A stretch of 64,000 nucleotides of DNA from Sinomonas notoginsengisoli (GCF_021554725.1 NZ_JAIZDP010000011.1:1-64000), one strand, 5' to 3'. Shown: positions 1 through 9,642, counted from the first letter of the stretch. The notes: generated from the sequence alone by a model not told the origin. A program made the numbers and translations.

Positions 1-3
1 AGA

Positions 4-24
4 GCCACACCACGAGGATGTGGC
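4..24. terminator. Small hairpin at the left window edge
   Basis: The arms GCCACA and TGTGGC (6 bp each) enclose a 9-nt loop. It lies upstream of the first gene and could be the end signal of a gene left of the window. There is no T-run, which is common in high-GC actinobacteria, so the call is weak. Positions 25-135 hold only the leader of the next gene. Confidence 0.25.
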
Positions 25-135
25 GCCACGTAGACTTGAAGTCAGGTATGCCGGAACCCCCGGCCTCAGAAACGCATAGTGACGAGAAGCGGCCGACAGG
101 TCGCCGATCAAAGGAACCCAGGAAGAGGAGCCACC

Positions 136-2265
136 ATGGCAGAGCAGAACGGACGCGGTCCCGGAGGACGAGGATTCAATGGTCCCCGCGGCGGTTCAGG
201 TGGTGGCCGGGGTTCCGATCGTTTCGGTGGTCCGTTCCGAGGAACGAGTAACTCCGGCGGCCGACCACGTGGCTTCCGCGATCGCGCCAGAGACGAGCAG
301 CAGGGCGAACAGTCCGGTGAGCGCCGGCCGTTCGACCGCGATCGAGGCTATGGCGAGCGAAACGATCGCCGCCCGTCCGGCGACCGTGATGGCGGGGATC
401 GGCGCGGCTTCCAGCGCGATGACCGCGGAGCCCGCGGCTCATTCGACCGTGAGCGCGGCGACCGGCGCCCCTACGGCAAGCGTGAGGGCGACGAGCGCCG
501 TCCGTTCGAGCGTGATGACCGCGGTGGCCGCCGTCCCTACGGTGATCGGCCGCAGCGCGACGACCGCAGCCCCCGGGGCTTCGACCGGGAGGGCGGCGAG
601 CGTCGTTCCTTCCAGCGTGATGACCGGGGCGAGCGCCGTCCGTTCCAGCGTGATGACCGGGGCGAGCGCCGTCCGTACGGCGATCGGCCGCAGCGTGATG
701 ACCGGGGCGAGCGCCGTCCGTACGGCGATCGGCCGCAGCGCGACGACCGCGGCCCGCGGCGCTTTGACCGGGAGGGCGGCGAGCGCCGTCCGTTCCAGCG
801 TGATGACCGGGGCGAGCGCCGTCCCTACGGTGATCGGCCGCAGCGCGAGGACCGGGGCGAGCGCCGTCCCTACGGCGATCGGCCGCAGCGCGACGACCGC
901 GGCGAGCGCCGCCCCTACGGCGATCGGCCGCAGCGCGACGACCGCGGTCCGCGGCGCTTTGACCGGGAGGGCGGCGAGCGCCGTTCCTTCCAGCGTGATG
1001 ACCGGGGCGAGCGCCGTCCCTACGGTGATCGGCCGCAGCGCGAGGACCGCGGGGGGCGCCGTCCCTACGGTGATCGGCCCCAGCGTGATGACCGCGGTCC
1101 GCGGCGCTTTGACCGGGAGGGCGGCGCGCATGGGCCCCATGAGCGCGAGCACGGAAATGGCGGCCACGAGGACCGTACTGCTCGCCACAACGCAGCAGAC
1201 CTCCGGGTGTCGAACCGCGCGGACCGAGAGCGTTCGCCCGAGATCGACCCCGATGTGACCGGCCGTGAGCTTGACCGCGCAACCCTGGGACAGCTGCGCA
1301 CACTTGAGGGCAACAACAGCGATTGGGTCTCGAAGCACCTCGTGATGGCTGGGCGGCTGATCGACAGTGATCCGGAGGCCGCCTACCAGCACGCGCTGGC
1401 AGCGAGCCGCCGCGGCGGCCGTATCGGTGCCGTCCGCGAGGCGGTCGGCATGACAGCCTACGCAGCGGGCCGCTACGACGACGCGCTGCGAGAGTTCCGG
1501 ACATTCCGCCGCATCACGGGCTCAAGCATCCATGTTGCGCACATGGCCGATTGTGAGCGCGGTCTGGGCCGACCTGAGAAGGCGCTCGAGCTCGTGCGCT
1601 CCGATGCCAAGGACATGCTGGACAACGCCGGCAAGGTCGAGCTGGCGATCGTCGCCTCCGGCGCACGGGCGGACATGCGTGACTTCGAGGGGGCCGTGGA
1701 GGAGCTCGAGATCCCACAGCTCGACATCAACCGCGCGTTCTCCTTCAGCCCGCGATTGTTCGAGGCCTACGCCGACGCCCTGTCAGCGGCTGGCCGTGCC
1801 CCTGAGGCAGCCAAGTGGTACCGGCAGATCGGTGTCGCCGAGAAGGCCCTCGGCGTCGGCGAGTTCGAGGAGCCCGAGATCGTGGACCTCGGCTGGGACG
1901 AGGAAGAGGAGCGCCGCGAGCGCGAGGAGCGCCGTGCCCGCGCTGCCGCGGCTGCCCCCGGCGGCTCCGAGGATCTGGAGGACGGCGGCGAGGACGAAGC
2001 GGCCGAGCGAAGCGAGTCTGCCCCGTCGGATGCACGGGCGGCTGTACCGTCGGCCGAGGAGGACGCCATGTCCGACGACGAGCCCGAGTCCGGGTTGGCC
2101 GAGGATGAAATCGGGATGCACGTGTCCACTCCGGAGGAACAGGCGGCGGCCGAGGGCCACGCTTCCGAGGCGCCAGCTTCTGAGGCACCCCGCGACGCCG
2201 AGTCCGGCCTCGATGCCGCGTCGACTCATGATGTCGACCGCGGCCACGGGGACGACCGCGCTTAG
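136..2265 (+). CDS. Arg/Gly/Asp-rich repeat protein with a C-terminal TPR-like domain
   Basis: This 709-residue protein starts at an ATG with a purine-rich ribosome site (GGAAGAGGAG) about 6 nt upstream. Residues 1 to about 350 are low complexity, dominated by Arg, Asp, Gly and Pro, with tandem units such as ERRPYGDRPQ. Residues about 370-590 are helical and TPR-like (helix pairs such as AAYQHALAASRR and DDALREFRTF). The last ~130 residues are acidic. Position before the HAD, tlyA and nadK genes matches the TPR protein Rv1691 of M. tuberculosis. The RG-rich half resembles disordered RNA-binding tails, so an RNA or ribosome-linked role is possible but inferred. The enzymatic function, if any, is unknown. 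The window was probably cut downstream of tyrS; this cannot be seen. Confidence 0.75.
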   Translation: MAEQNGRGPGGRGFNGPRGGSGGGRGSDRFGGPFRGTSNSGGRPRGFRDRARDEQQGEQSGERRPFDRDRGYGERNDRRPSGDRDGGDRRGFQRDDRGARGSFDRERGDRRPYGKREGDERRPFERDDRGGRRPYGDRPQRDDRSPRGFDREGGERRSFQRDDRGERRPFQRDDRGERRPYGDRPQRDDRGERRPYGDRPQRDDRGPRRFDREGGERRPFQRDDRGERRPYGDRPQREDRGERRPYGDRPQRDDRGERRPYGDRPQRDDRGPRRFDREGGERRSFQRDDRGERRPYGDRPQREDRGGRRPYGDRPQRDDRGPRRFDREGGAHGPHEREHGNGGHEDRTARHNAADLRVSNRADRERSPEIDPDVTGRELDRATLGQLRTLEGNNSDWVSKHLVMAGRLIDSDPEAAYQHALAASRRGGRIGAVREAVGMTAYAAGRYDDALREFRTFRRITGSSIHVAHMADCERGLGRPEKALELVRSDAKDMLDNAGKVELAIVASGARADMRDFEGAVEELEIPQLDINRAFSFSPRLFEAYADALSAAGRAPEAAKWYRQIGVAEKALGVGEFEEPEIVDLGWDEEEERREREERRARAAAAAPGGSEDLEDGGEDEAAERSESAPSDARAAVPSAEEDAMSDDEPESGLAEDEIGMHVSTPEEQAAAEGHASEAPASEAPRDAESGLDAASTHDVDRGHGDDRA
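412..1128 (+). repeat. In-frame minisatellite encoding DDRGERRPYGDRPQ-type units
   Basis: Imperfect tandem units of about 45 bp (15 codons) alternate with a related unit encoding FDREGGERR. Two neighbouring 45-bp copies, 649-693 and 694-738, are identical at the nucleotide level; 844-888 and 889-933 are close variants. Unit length is a multiple of three, so copy-number change keeps the frame. The near-identity of copies points to recent expansion or homogenisation. Confidence 0.85.
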
Positions 2266-2266
2266 C

Positions 2267-3247
2267 ATGGAGGACTTCATCGAGGCATTCGACGCTGTCC
2301 TGTCTGATCTGGACGGCGTCGTCTACACCGGTTCCCATGCCATTCCTGGCGCAGTCGAGGCCCTCCGGGCCCTCGCCCCGCGTGGCGTCCGGCTCGGCTA
2401 CGTGACCAATAATGCGTCGCGCACGTCCGCTGAGGTCGCGGCACACCTCCGCGAGCTTGGCGCGCCCGCCGAGGATGACGACGTCGTGAGTTCGGCCCAG
2501 GCAGGCGCAGAACTGCTGGCGAAGATGGTCGCGGCCGGTACGCGCGTGCTCGTGACGGGGAGTGCGGCCCTGGCCCGCGAGGTAGAGGGCCGCGGCCTGC
2601 AGCCCGTACGCTCGGCCGACGCCGCGCCCGAGGCCGTGATCCAGGGTTTCAGCCCCGATCTGGGCTGGAGGGATCTCGCGGAGGCTGCGTACGCGGTTGC
2701 GGCCGGTGCCCACTGGGTCGCGACCAACACGGACATGTCGATCCCGCAGGCGCGCGGCTTGGCCCCCGGCAACGGAGCCCTTGTCGCCGCGGTGCGTTCC
2801 GCCACGGGGAGGGAGCCGCTCGTCGCCGGCAAGCCCGAGGCCCCGCTGTTCATCGCGGCGGCAGAGCGACTTGGAGCACGCCGTCCCGTCGTGGTAGGCG
2901 ACAGGCTGGACACCGACATTCTCGGCGGCAACCGGGCCGGCTTCGCCACCGCGGTGGTCCTGACCGGTGTCGACACGCGCGAGTCGATCCTCGCCGCCCG
3001 CGCGGCCGAACGCCCGAACTTCATCCTCGGCACCCTCGACGACTTCTTCCGCCCCTACCCTGAGGCAGTGGAGGACGACGGCGCGTGGCGGGCCGGCTCT
3101 GCCTCGGCCCGGGCCGTGCAGGGCAGGCTCGAAGTCTCGGGCGCGCGTGAGGACCTGAACACCTGGCGCGCCGCCTGCGCGGCGTGGTGGTCAGCATACC
3201 CCGATGCAGAGGGACCCGCGGAGCCCGAGATTGCGTGGGTCGCCTAG
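2267..3247 (+). CDS. HAD-superfamily (class IIA, NagD-like) sugar/nucleotide phosphatase
   Basis: The 326-residue protein carries HAD motif I as SDLDGVVYTG (nucleophile Asp14, acid/base Asp16), a TNN motif II region (YVTNNASRT) and motifs III/IV as VVGDRLDTDI. The cap lies between motifs II and III, as in subclass IIA phosphatases such as NagD and PNPase-type enzymes. The C-terminal ~60 residues extend beyond the usual fold. The ATG lies 1 nt after the upstream stop, so translation is probably coupled. An in-frame ATG at about 2232 inside the previous gene is an alternative start. The orthologous slot in M. tuberculosis is Rv1692. The substrate cannot be deduced. Confidence 0.85.
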   Translation: MEDFIEAFDAVLSDLDGVVYTGSHAIPGAVEALRALAPRGVRLGYVTNNASRTSAEVAAHLRELGAPAEDDDVVSSAQAGAELLAKMVAAGTRVLVTGSAALAREVEGRGLQPVRSADAAPEAVIQGFSPDLGWRDLAEAAYAVAAGAHWVATNTDMSIPQARGLAPGNGALVAAVRSATGREPLVAGKPEAPLFIAAAERLGARRPVVVGDRLDTDILGGNRAGFATAVVLTGVDTRESILAARAAERPNFILGTLDDFFRPYPEAVEDDGAWRAGSASARAVQGRLEVSGAREDLNTWRAACAAWWSAYPDAEGPAEPEIAWVA

Positions 3248-3288
3248 GCTGACGCACATCATCCTCTCGCCTCGATAAGCTGGGGAGC

Positions 3289-3444
3289 ATGAGCGAGGAC
3301 CCACAGCTGCTTCAGCCTGAGGCGGAGGCCGCCCTCGCGGCCCTCGACGCCGCGGACGGACTTCCGCTCTCGGACCAGGCGGACGCGTTCGAGGCATTCC
3401 ACGCCGCCCTCGCGGACATCCTCGATACGGAGCCGGCGGACTAG
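3289..3444 (+). CDS. Conserved small acidic protein (51 aa) between HAD and tlyA
   Basis: ATG...TAG encodes 51 residues beginning MSEDPQLLQP. The protein is acidic, rich in Ala, Asp and Glu, and predicted helical. GGGGAG lies 3 nt before the ATG, a close ribosome site. It ends 2 nt before the tlyA GTG, so it fits the operon tightly. M. tuberculosis has a small protein (Rv1693) in the same slot, which supports it being real. No domain or function is recognised. Confidence 0.7.
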   Translation: MSEDPQLLQPEAEAALAALDAADGLPLSDQADAFEAFHAALADILDTEPAD

Positions 3445-3446
3445 CG

Positions 3447-4277
3447 GTGCCCCGGCTCGATCTCGAACTCGTGCTGCGGGGCCTCGCCCGCTCACGCACG
3501 CACGCGGCGAAGCTCATCGCGGACGGTGCCGTGCGCGTGGACGGCACCACAGTGGCGAGGGCAGCGGCGCCGGTGGGGGACGCCGCCGCAATCCAGGTTG
3601 AAGCCACCGAGCATGACCGCTACGTGAGCAGGGCCGGCCACAAACTCGCCGGAGCCCTCGCCGCCTTCCCAGCGATCGACGCGAAGGGCGCCCGCTGCCT
3701 CGACGCGGGAGCATCCACCGGCGGCTTCACGGACGTACTCCTGCAGTGTGGTGCTGCGGAGGTCGTGGCCGTGGACGTCGGGCACGGCCAGCTCGTCGAC
3801 TCCCTGCGGGCCGATCCCAGAGTCCGCGTCCAAGAGGGCCTCAATGTCCGGGAGCTGTCTCCCTCGGACATTGGCGGTACCGTGGCGCTGACAGTCGCGG
3901 ACCTGTCGTTCATCTCGCTCACGCTGGTGCTGCGCCCGCTCGCTGCCTGCACATCTCCCGGCGGGGACCTCCTCGTCATGGTCAAGCCACAGTTCGAGGT
4001 GGGCCGTGAGCGGTTGGCGAAGAGCGGCGTCGTGAGTTCGGACAGCGAGCGACGCCGCGCGGTCACCGGAGTGGCGGAGGCCGCGGCCGGTGCGAGGCTC
4101 ACCCTGAGGGGGCTCATCGTGAGCCCGCTGCCCGGGCAGGACGGCAACCTCGAGTACTTCCTGTGGCTCGGCCGGCCAACTGGGCCCGGGACCCACCCAG
4201 CGCCCACGGTGGCCGAGGCGTCCTGGTGGGTCGCCGCGTCCTGGCCGGCGCCCGATCCGAAGGAGGCTCCAGCATGA
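3447..4277 (+). CDS. tlyA: TlyA family rRNA (cytidine-2'-O)-methyltransferase
   Basis: 276 residues from a GTG start. An N-terminal S4 RNA-binding domain (residues 2-60, LVLRGLARSRTHAAKLI region) is followed by SRAGHKL and an FtsJ-type SAM domain with CLDAGASTGGFTDVLL (84-99). The K-D-K-E catalytic set fits K66, D152, K180 (MVKPQFE) and E236 (NLEYF). The family 2'-O-methylates C1409 of 16S and C1920 of 23S rRNA, and its loss gives capreomycin resistance in mycobacteria. Its stop overlaps the nadK start by 4 nt (ATGA), indicating coupled translation. The C-terminal tail is slightly longer than usual. Confidence 0.95.
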   Translation: MPRLDLELVLRGLARSRTHAAKLIADGAVRVDGTTVARAAAPVGDAAAIQVEATEHDRYVSRAGHKLAGALAAFPAIDAKGARCLDAGASTGGFTDVLLQCGAAEVVAVDVGHGQLVDSLRADPRVRVQEGLNVRELSPSDIGGTVALTVADLSFISLTLVLRPLAACTSPGGDLLVMVKPQFEVGRERLAKSGVVSSDSERRRAVTGVAEAAAGARLTLRGLIVSPLPGQDGNLEYFLWLGRPTGPGTHPAPTVAEASWWVAASWPAPDPKEAPA

Positions 4278-5293
4278 CACGTCGCATTCTGCTGCTGGCA
4301 CACATGGGGCGCGAGGACTCTATGGAGGCGACGCGCGAGGCCTCCGCGCAGCTCTACGGCTCGGGGCTTTCCCCGGTCATGCCGGCAGGCCAGCAGGCGC
4401 AGCTCGAGGCCCGTTTCAACGGGCTCGACCACCCCACCGAGGTGATTGGCCAGGACGTGGGACTGGCGGACATCGAGCTCGTCATGGTCCTCGGCGGCGA
4501 CGGGACGATCCTCCGCGCGGCCGAGCTGGTGCGCCACGTGGATGTGCCGCTGCTGGGAGTGAATCTCGGTCATGTGGGCTTCCTGGCCGAGAGCGAGCGG
4601 GCCGATCTCGCGCAGACTGTCCAATGGATCGCCTCGCGCAGCTACTCGGTGGAGGAGCGCATGACCATCGACGTCACGGTATGGCACCGCGGGGCCAAGA
4701 TCGCGCACACGTGGGCGCTCAACGAGGCCGCGATCGAGAAGGCCAGCCGCGAACGCATGATCGAGGTGGTCACGGAGGTCGACGGCAAGCCCCTCACCTC
4801 CTACGGCTGTGACGGGATCGTCCTTGCGACGCCCACCGGCAGCACCGCGTATGCGTTCTCAGCTGGCGGCCCCATCGTCTGGCCCGAGGTTGAGGCCCTC
4901 CTCATCACGCCGATCAGCGCGCACGCCCTGTTTGCCAAGCCACTCGTCGTCTCGCCCCGCTCGACCCTCGCGGTCGAGATCCTGGGGCGCACCGACGCGC
5001 ATGCCGTCTTGTGGTGCGACGGCCGGCGCTCCGTGGACCTGCCGCCGGGGGCCCGCGTCGAAGTGACGAAGTCGCGGGATCCGGTCCGGCTCGCGAGGAC
5101 CAGCACGACCCCGTTCTCGGCACGCCTCGTGCGGAAGTTCGAGCTGCCGATCCATGGGTGGCGCGGACCGGTGCCCGGAGCGCCCCTCGGGGAGCCAGGG
5201 CCTATGGTCCCCGAGGTCCCGCCCATCGCGTGGAGCCAAGGGGCAGATGAGGACGCGACCGGCGGCGAGGAACCGAGCCAGGAGCACGCATGA
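4274..5293 (+). CDS. nadK: NAD kinase
   Basis: 339 residues; phosphorylates NAD to NADP in the cytosol. The diagnostic GGDGT lies at residues 74-78, followed by LGVNLGHVGFLAE, the NE/D region (ALNEAAIEK) and the glycine-rich YGCDGIVLATPTGSTAY segment that binds NAD. The C-terminal ~55 residues are Pro/Gly/Glu-rich and probably disordered, longer than the usual family end. The start and stop both overlap the neighbours by 4 nt (tlyA and recN), making tlyA-nadK-recN one translational unit, the same order as Rv1694-Rv1696 in M. tuberculosis. Confidence 0.96.
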   Translation: MTRRILLLAHMGREDSMEATREASAQLYGSGLSPVMPAGQQAQLEARFNGLDHPTEVIGQDVGLADIELVMVLGGDGTILRAAELVRHVDVPLLGVNLGHVGFLAESERADLAQTVQWIASRSYSVEERMTIDVTVWHRGAKIAHTWALNEAAIEKASRERMIEVVTEVDGKPLTSYGCDGIVLATPTGSTAYAFSAGGPIVWPEVEALLITPISAHALFAKPLVVSPRSTLAVEILGRTDAHAVLWCDGRRSVDLPPGARVEVTKSRDPVRLARTSTTPFSARLVRKFELPIHGWRGPVPGAPLGEPGPMVPEVPPIAWSQGADEDATGGEEPSQEHA

Positions 5294-7038
5294 TCGAGGA
5301 ACTGCGCATCCACGACCTTGGCGTCATCACCGACGCCTCCCTCCCCTTGGGCCCCGGGCTCAGCGTTGTGACGGGTGAGACGGGCGCCGGGAAGACGATG
5401 GTCGTGACGGCCCTCGGACTCCTGCTCGGAGGTCGCTCGGACGCGGGCGCGGTCCGCACGGGGGCAAAGTCGGCCGTCGCGGAGGCAACCGTCCGGCTGG
5501 AGCCGGGCCACGCCGCCGTCGTGCGGGCCGAGGAGGCGGGAGCGGACATCGAGGAGCACGACGGCGCGGCCGAGCTCCTCGTGGCACGCACCGTCGGCGC
5601 GGACGGACGCAGCCGCGCGCACGTGGGCGGCCGTTCGACCCCAGTGGGCGTGCTCGCCGAGGTCGGCGCCCAGCTGGTGGTGATCCACGGCCAGTCCGAG
5701 CAGCTTCGCCTGAAGGGCCCCGCCGCGCAGCGGCATGCCCTGGATACCTTCGCCGGGGAGCCTTTTGCCCGCATGCGCAGGGACTACGCCGCCCTCTACA
5801 CGCAGTGGAACGCAGCACGCCGCGAGCTCGAGCACCTCGTCTCATCCTCCCGGGAGCGGATCCGTGAGGCGGAGTCCCTCGAGGCGGCGCTTGCCGAGAT
5901 CGCCGGGGTCGATCCGCAGCCGGGCGAGGACGAGGCGCTCAAGGCAGAGTCTGGCCGCCTCGCCAACGCGGAGGCGCTGCGCCTCGCGGCCCAGCAGGCG
6001 CACGAGGCGATTCTGGCCGAGGACTTCGGCGAGGGCTCGGACGCGACGACGCTGGTGGACGTCGCGCGCCGGGCCCTCGAGCACGTCGCGGAGCACGACG
6101 CCGCCCTCGCCGGTTCCGCGGAACGGCTCGCGGAGGTCGGCTACATCCTGAACGACATCGCCCAGGAGCTCGCGAGCTACGCGACGTCGCTCGATACCGA
6201 GGGCCCGGGGCGGCTCGCCGAGGTGGAGGAGCGCCGGGCCGCACTCGGCGGGCTCACCCGCAAGTACGCCCCGACGCTCGACGAGGTCATCGCGTGGGCC
6301 GAGCAGGGCCAGAAGCGGCTCTTCGAACTCCAGGACGACGACGGCAGGATCGAATCGCTCGCGGCGCAGATCGCGGAGGATGAGGCCCGGCTCCGCGCAC
6401 TGGCGGCAGAGATGACCGATGCACGTCGCGCGGCCGCCGCCGAGCTGTCGGAGTGCGTCAGCGAGGAGCTCACGGCCCTGGCGATGCCGGACGCGACGCT
6501 CCAGGTCGACGTCGGGGAAACCGGGGAGCTCGGACCGGACGGCGCGGATACGGTCGCGATCCTCCTTCAGCCCCACGCGGGTGCGCCTGCGAGGCCGCTG
6601 GGCAAGGGCGCCTCGGGCGGCGAGCTCTCTCGTGTCATGCTTGCGATCGAGGTGGTCCTCGCCGCCGTGGACCCGGTGCCGACGTTCGTGTTCGACGAGG
6701 TCGATTCCGGCGTGGGCGGGCGGGCGGCCGTTGAGATTGGCCGCCGTCTAGCGATGCTCGCACGGAACGTCCAGGTCCTCGTCGTCACCCACCTGCCGCA
6801 GGTCGCCGCGTTCGCCGACCGCCACATCACCGTGATCAAGACCTCGGTGGTGGCCGGCCGAGATGCCAGCGGCGGGGAGGGCGTCACCTCGAGTGATGTC
6901 CGCGTCCTCGAGGAGGGGGAGCGCGTCGTCGAGCTTGCACGGATGCTGGCTGGCCAGGAGGACTCCGCCAGCGCCCGGGCCCACGCCCTCGAACTCCTCG
7001 AGGACGCCCAGTCCGCGAGGGCGGCGACCGCCCGCTGA
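5290..7038 (+). CDS. recN: DNA repair protein RecN
   Basis: 582 residues, an SMC-like ATPase acting early in double-strand break repair. Walker A is GETGAGKT (29-36), the ABC signature is GASGGELSRVML, and Walker B is TFVFDEVDSGVGG followed by the H-loop VVTHLPQVAAFAD. The two ATPase halves are separated by a helical coiled-coil region rich in Glu and Ala (about 170-400). It is the last gene of the tightly overlapping tlyA-nadK-recN unit. No LexA-type box was recognised in front, as expected for an internal operon gene. Confidence 0.95.
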   Translation: MIEELRIHDLGVITDASLPLGPGLSVVTGETGAGKTMVVTALGLLLGGRSDAGAVRTGAKSAVAEATVRLEPGHAAVVRAEEAGADIEEHDGAAELLVARTVGADGRSRAHVGGRSTPVGVLAEVGAQLVVIHGQSEQLRLKGPAAQRHALDTFAGEPFARMRRDYAALYTQWNAARRELEHLVSSSRERIREAESLEAALAEIAGVDPQPGEDEALKAESGRLANAEALRLAAQQAHEAILAEDFGEGSDATTLVDVARRALEHVAEHDAALAGSAERLAEVGYILNDIAQELASYATSLDTEGPGRLAEVEERRAALGGLTRKYAPTLDEVIAWAEQGQKRLFELQDDDGRIESLAAQIAEDEARLRALAAEMTDARRAAAAELSECVSEELTALAMPDATLQVDVGETGELGPDGADTVAILLQPHAGAPARPLGKGASGGELSRVMLAIEVVLAAVDPVPTFVFDEVDSGVGGRAAVEIGRRLAMLARNVQVLVVTHLPQVAAFADRHITVIKTSVVAGRDASGGEGVTSSDVRVLEEGERVVELARMLAGQEDSASARAHALELLEDAQSARAATAR

Positions 7039-7123
7039 GCCGAAGGGAGTGGCTGGGAGCTGCGAGGTGAGTGCAGGCTCACGGTTGACACGCCCGGTGC
7101 GTCAGGGCTGGTGCTGAGAACGG

Positions 7124-7132
7124 TGATATGCT
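7124..7132 (+). promoter_or_regulatory. Candidate extended -10 for leaderless pyrG transcription
   Basis: TGATATGCT fits the extended -10 pattern TGnTAnnnT. A start point about 7-9 nt downstream falls on or just before the paired GTG codons at 7141/7144. There is no ribosome-binding site before either GTG, which fits a leaderless mRNA. The TTGACA at 7085-7090 lies 36 nt upstream of the -10, too far to be its partner. Confidence 0.45.
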
Positions 7133-7143
7133 CGAATTCCGTG

Positions 7144-8949
7144 GTGCAGCGAACTCATTCCCGTTTCTCAGACTCCGCCAAGACGACAAAGCAGATCTTC
7201 GTCACCGGTGGCGTGGCCTCCTCGCTCGGGAAGGGCCTGACGGCTTCCAGCCTCGGTCACCTGCTGCGCGGCCGTGGCCTCTCCGTGACGATGCAGAAGC
7301 TCGATCCCTATCTCAACGTGGATCCCGGTACGATGAACCCCTTCCAGCACGGCGAGGTCTTCGTCACCGAGGACGGCGCCGAGACGGATCTCGACATCGG
7401 CCACTACGAGCGCTTCCTCGACGAATCCCTCGACGGCTCGGCCAACGTGACCACGGGCCAGGTCTACTCGACCGTGATCGCCAAGGAGCGCCGCGGCGAG
7501 TACCTCGGCGACACCGTGCAGGTCATCCCCCACATCACCGATGAGATCAAGCGGCGCATGCGACTGCCCTCCGAGGACGAGAACGCCCCGGACGTGATCA
7601 TCACTGAGATCGGGGGCACGGTCGGTGACATCGAGTCCCAGCCGTTCCTCGAGGCGGCCCGCCAGGTCCGCCAGGACGTGGGCCGCGGCAACGTGTTCTT
7701 CGTCCACGTCTCCCTCGTCCCGTACATCGGCCCGTCCCAGGAACTCAAGACCAAGCCGACCCAGCACTCCGTTGCGGCGCTGCGCTCGATCGGTATCCAG
7801 CCCGAGGCAATCGTGGTCCGCTCGGACCGCGCGATTCCGGACACCATGCGGGACAAGATCGGCCGCATGTGCGATGTCGACACCGACGCCGTGATCAACT
7901 GCCCTGACGCATCGAGCATCTACGACATCCCCAAGGTGCTGCACGCGCAGGGCCTCGACTCGTATATCGTCCGTGCCCTCGACATGCCCTTCAAGGACGT
8001 CGACTGGACCAAGTGGGACCGCCTGCTCGAGGTTGTCCACCACCCGGCCCATGAGGTCGAGATCGCGCTCGTCGGCAAGTACATCGATCTTCCCGACGCG
8101 TACCTCTCGGTCACCGAAGCGCTCCGCGCGGGCGGCTTCGCGAACGACGCCAAGGTTAACATCCGCTGGGTCGCCTCGGATGAATGCCAGACCCCTGCAG
8201 GCGCCCAGAAGGCCCTCGCAGGCGTCGACGCGATCCTGGTCCCCGGCGGCTTCGGGATCCGGGGCCTCGAGGGCAAGCTCGGCGCCCTCACCCTGGCGCG
8301 TGAGGGCAAGCTTCCTACCCTGGGCCTGTGCCTCGGCCTGCAGTGCATGGTGATCGAGTACGCGCGCAACGTGGTGGGCCTTGAGGGTGCCTCCTCGAGC
8401 GAGTTCGAGCCGGATTCGAAGTACCCGGTCATCGCCACGATGGCCGAGCAGCTCGACATCGTCGAGGGCAGGGGAGACATGGGCGGCACCATGCGGCTCG
8501 GGCTCTACGACGCCGTCCTGGACGAGGGCTCCGTTGTGGCCGAGACCTATGGGACAACCAAGGTCTCCGAGCGCCACCGCCATCGTTATGAGGTGAACAA
8601 CGCCTACCGCGAGGAGATCGCGGCCAAGGGCCTCAAGTTCTCGGGAACTTCCCCGGACGGCAAACTCGTCGAGTTCGCTGAGCTGCCCAAGGACGTCCAC
8701 CCGTACTACGTGTCGACGCAGGCGCATCCCGAGCTCGGGTCGAGGCCCACGCGGCCCCACCCACTCTTCGCGGGCCTCGTCAAGGCCGCCCTCGAGCACC
8801 AGAACCAGCCGGCAGCCCAGCGCCGCACCGATCCGGCCTCGAAGGCGATCGGAGCGGCAAAGGCTCCAGCGCAGGCGGGAGCCGCCGCGCCCCAGGGTAC
8901 CGTGCCCGAGGCCGCCGAGGCGGGCATCGCCGCTGGCAAGGGCAAGTAG
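7144..8949 (+). CDS. pyrG: CTP synthase
   Basis: 601 residues from GTG at 7144 (VQRTHSRFS); GTG at 7141 is equally possible. It converts UTP, ATP and glutamine to CTP. The synthetase domain has the P-loop-like [12 protein letters not shown] (21-32) and the conserved [12 protein letters not shown]. The glutaminase domain contains the nucleophile Cys396 in [10 protein letters not shown] and the His/Glu pair in [13 protein letters not shown]. About 55 residues of Ala/Pro-rich tail extend past the family's usual end. It is separated from recN by only 105 nt; the SteA/MctB-type genes that sit here in M. tuberculosis (Rv1697-Rv1698) are not present. Confidence 0.96.
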   Translation: MQRTHSRFSDSAKTTKQIFVTGGVASSLGKGLTASSLGHLLRGRGLSVTMQKLDPYLNVDPGTMNPFQHGEVFVTEDGAETDLDIGHYERFLDESLDGSANVTTGQVYSTVIAKERRGEYLGDTVQVIPHITDEIKRRMRLPSEDENAPDVIITEIGGTVGDIESQPFLEAARQVRQDVGRGNVFFVHVSLVPYIGPSQELKTKPTQHSVAALRSIGIQPEAIVVRSDRAIPDTMRDKIGRMCDVDTDAVINCPDASSIYDIPKVLHAQGLDSYIVRALDMPFKDVDWTKWDRLLEVVHHPAHEVEIALVGKYIDLPDAYLSVTEALRAGGFANDAKVNIRWVASDECQTPAGAQKALAGVDAILVPGGFGIRGLEGKLGALTLAREGKLPTLGLCLGLQCMVIEYARNVVGLEGASSSEFEPDSKYPVIATMAEQLDIVEGRGDMGGTMRLGLYDAVLDEGSVVAETYGTTKVSERHRHRYEVNNAYREEIAAKGLKFSGTSPDGKLVEFAELPKDVHPYYVSTQAHPELGSRPTRPHPLFAGLVKAALEHQNQPAAQRRTDPASKAIGAAKAPAQAGAAAPQGTVPEAAEAGIAAGKGK

Positions 8950-8953
8950 GCCA

Positions 8954-9631
8954 GTGGACGCCCACGCCCCGCGGCCCGGCGCCGACCCGGCAGTGCCGAC
9001 AGGCCCTGTCGACGACGCGCCGAGCCAGCGGCACGTCCTGTCCTCGGACGTGGTCTACCGCGGCCGCATCTGGAATGTCCGCAGCGATGCCTTCGAGCTC
9101 GCAGACGGCGCCGATGCGCTGCACCGCGACTACATCGAGCATCCGGGCGCCGTGGCGATCCTGCCGATGGACGAGGACGGGCGCCTCCTCATGCTGCGCC
9201 AGTACCGGCATCCGGTGGGCATGGACCTCTGGGAGATTCCGGCAGGCCTGCTCGACGTCGACGGAGAGTCGAACCTCGGGGCCGCCGTGCGCGAGCTTGC
9301 CGAGGAGGCGGACCTGACGGCAGAGAGCTGGCACGTCCTCGTCGACTACTTCGCCTCGCCGGGCTCCTCCAGCGAAGCACTCCGCATCTACCTTGCCCAG
9401 GGCCTGAACGAGATCCCACACGGGGACCGGCACAAGCGCACCGACGAGGAGTCCGAGATCGAATTCGCGTGGGTGGAGCTCGAGGACGCAGTTCGCGCCG
9501 TGCTCGAAGGAAAGCTCCACAACCCGAGCGCGGTCGTGGCGATCCTCGCCACGGACGCCGCACGGCGCGACGGATACTCGTCCCTCCGCCCCGGCGAGGC
9601 CCCGTGGCCAGCGCACCCGGCCCAGCGCTGA
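8954..9631 (+). CDS. NUDIX hydrolase, ADP-ribose pyrophosphatase type
   Basis: 225 residues from a GTG start 4 nt after the pyrG stop. The NUDIX box is [11 protein letters not shown]...RELAEEADL, with one more residue than the canonical G-x5-E spacing, and IPAG just before it is typical of ADP-ribose pyrophosphatases. Residues 75-80 ([12 protein letters not shown]) begin the core. The M. tuberculosis counterpart in the same slot after pyrG is Rv1700, an ADP-ribose/8-oxo-nucleotide hydrolase. The first ~25 residues are Pro/Ala-rich and may be disordered. The real substrate is inferred. Confidence 0.85.
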   Translation: MDAHAPRPGADPAVPTGPVDDAPSQRHVLSSDVVYRGRIWNVRSDAFELADGADALHRDYIEHPGAVAILPMDEDGRLLMLRQYRHPVGMDLWEIPAGLLDVDGESNLGAAVRELAEEADLTAESWHVLVDYFASPGSSSEALRIYLAQGLNEIPHGDRHKRTDEESEIEFAWVELEDAVRAVLEGKLHNPSAVVAILATDAARRDGYSSLRPGEAPWPAHPAQR

Positions 9632-9642
9632 GCGGAACGGGC

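Noticed and set aside
7085-7090. TTGACA upstream of pyrG as -35 box
   Set aside because: It is 36 nt from the TATGCT -10; no -10 lies at 16-18 nt.
7039-7143. Loss of steA/mctB-type genes between recN and pyrG
   Set aside because: They are absent here, but without relatives I cannot tell deletion from ancestral absence, so it is not reported as a finding.
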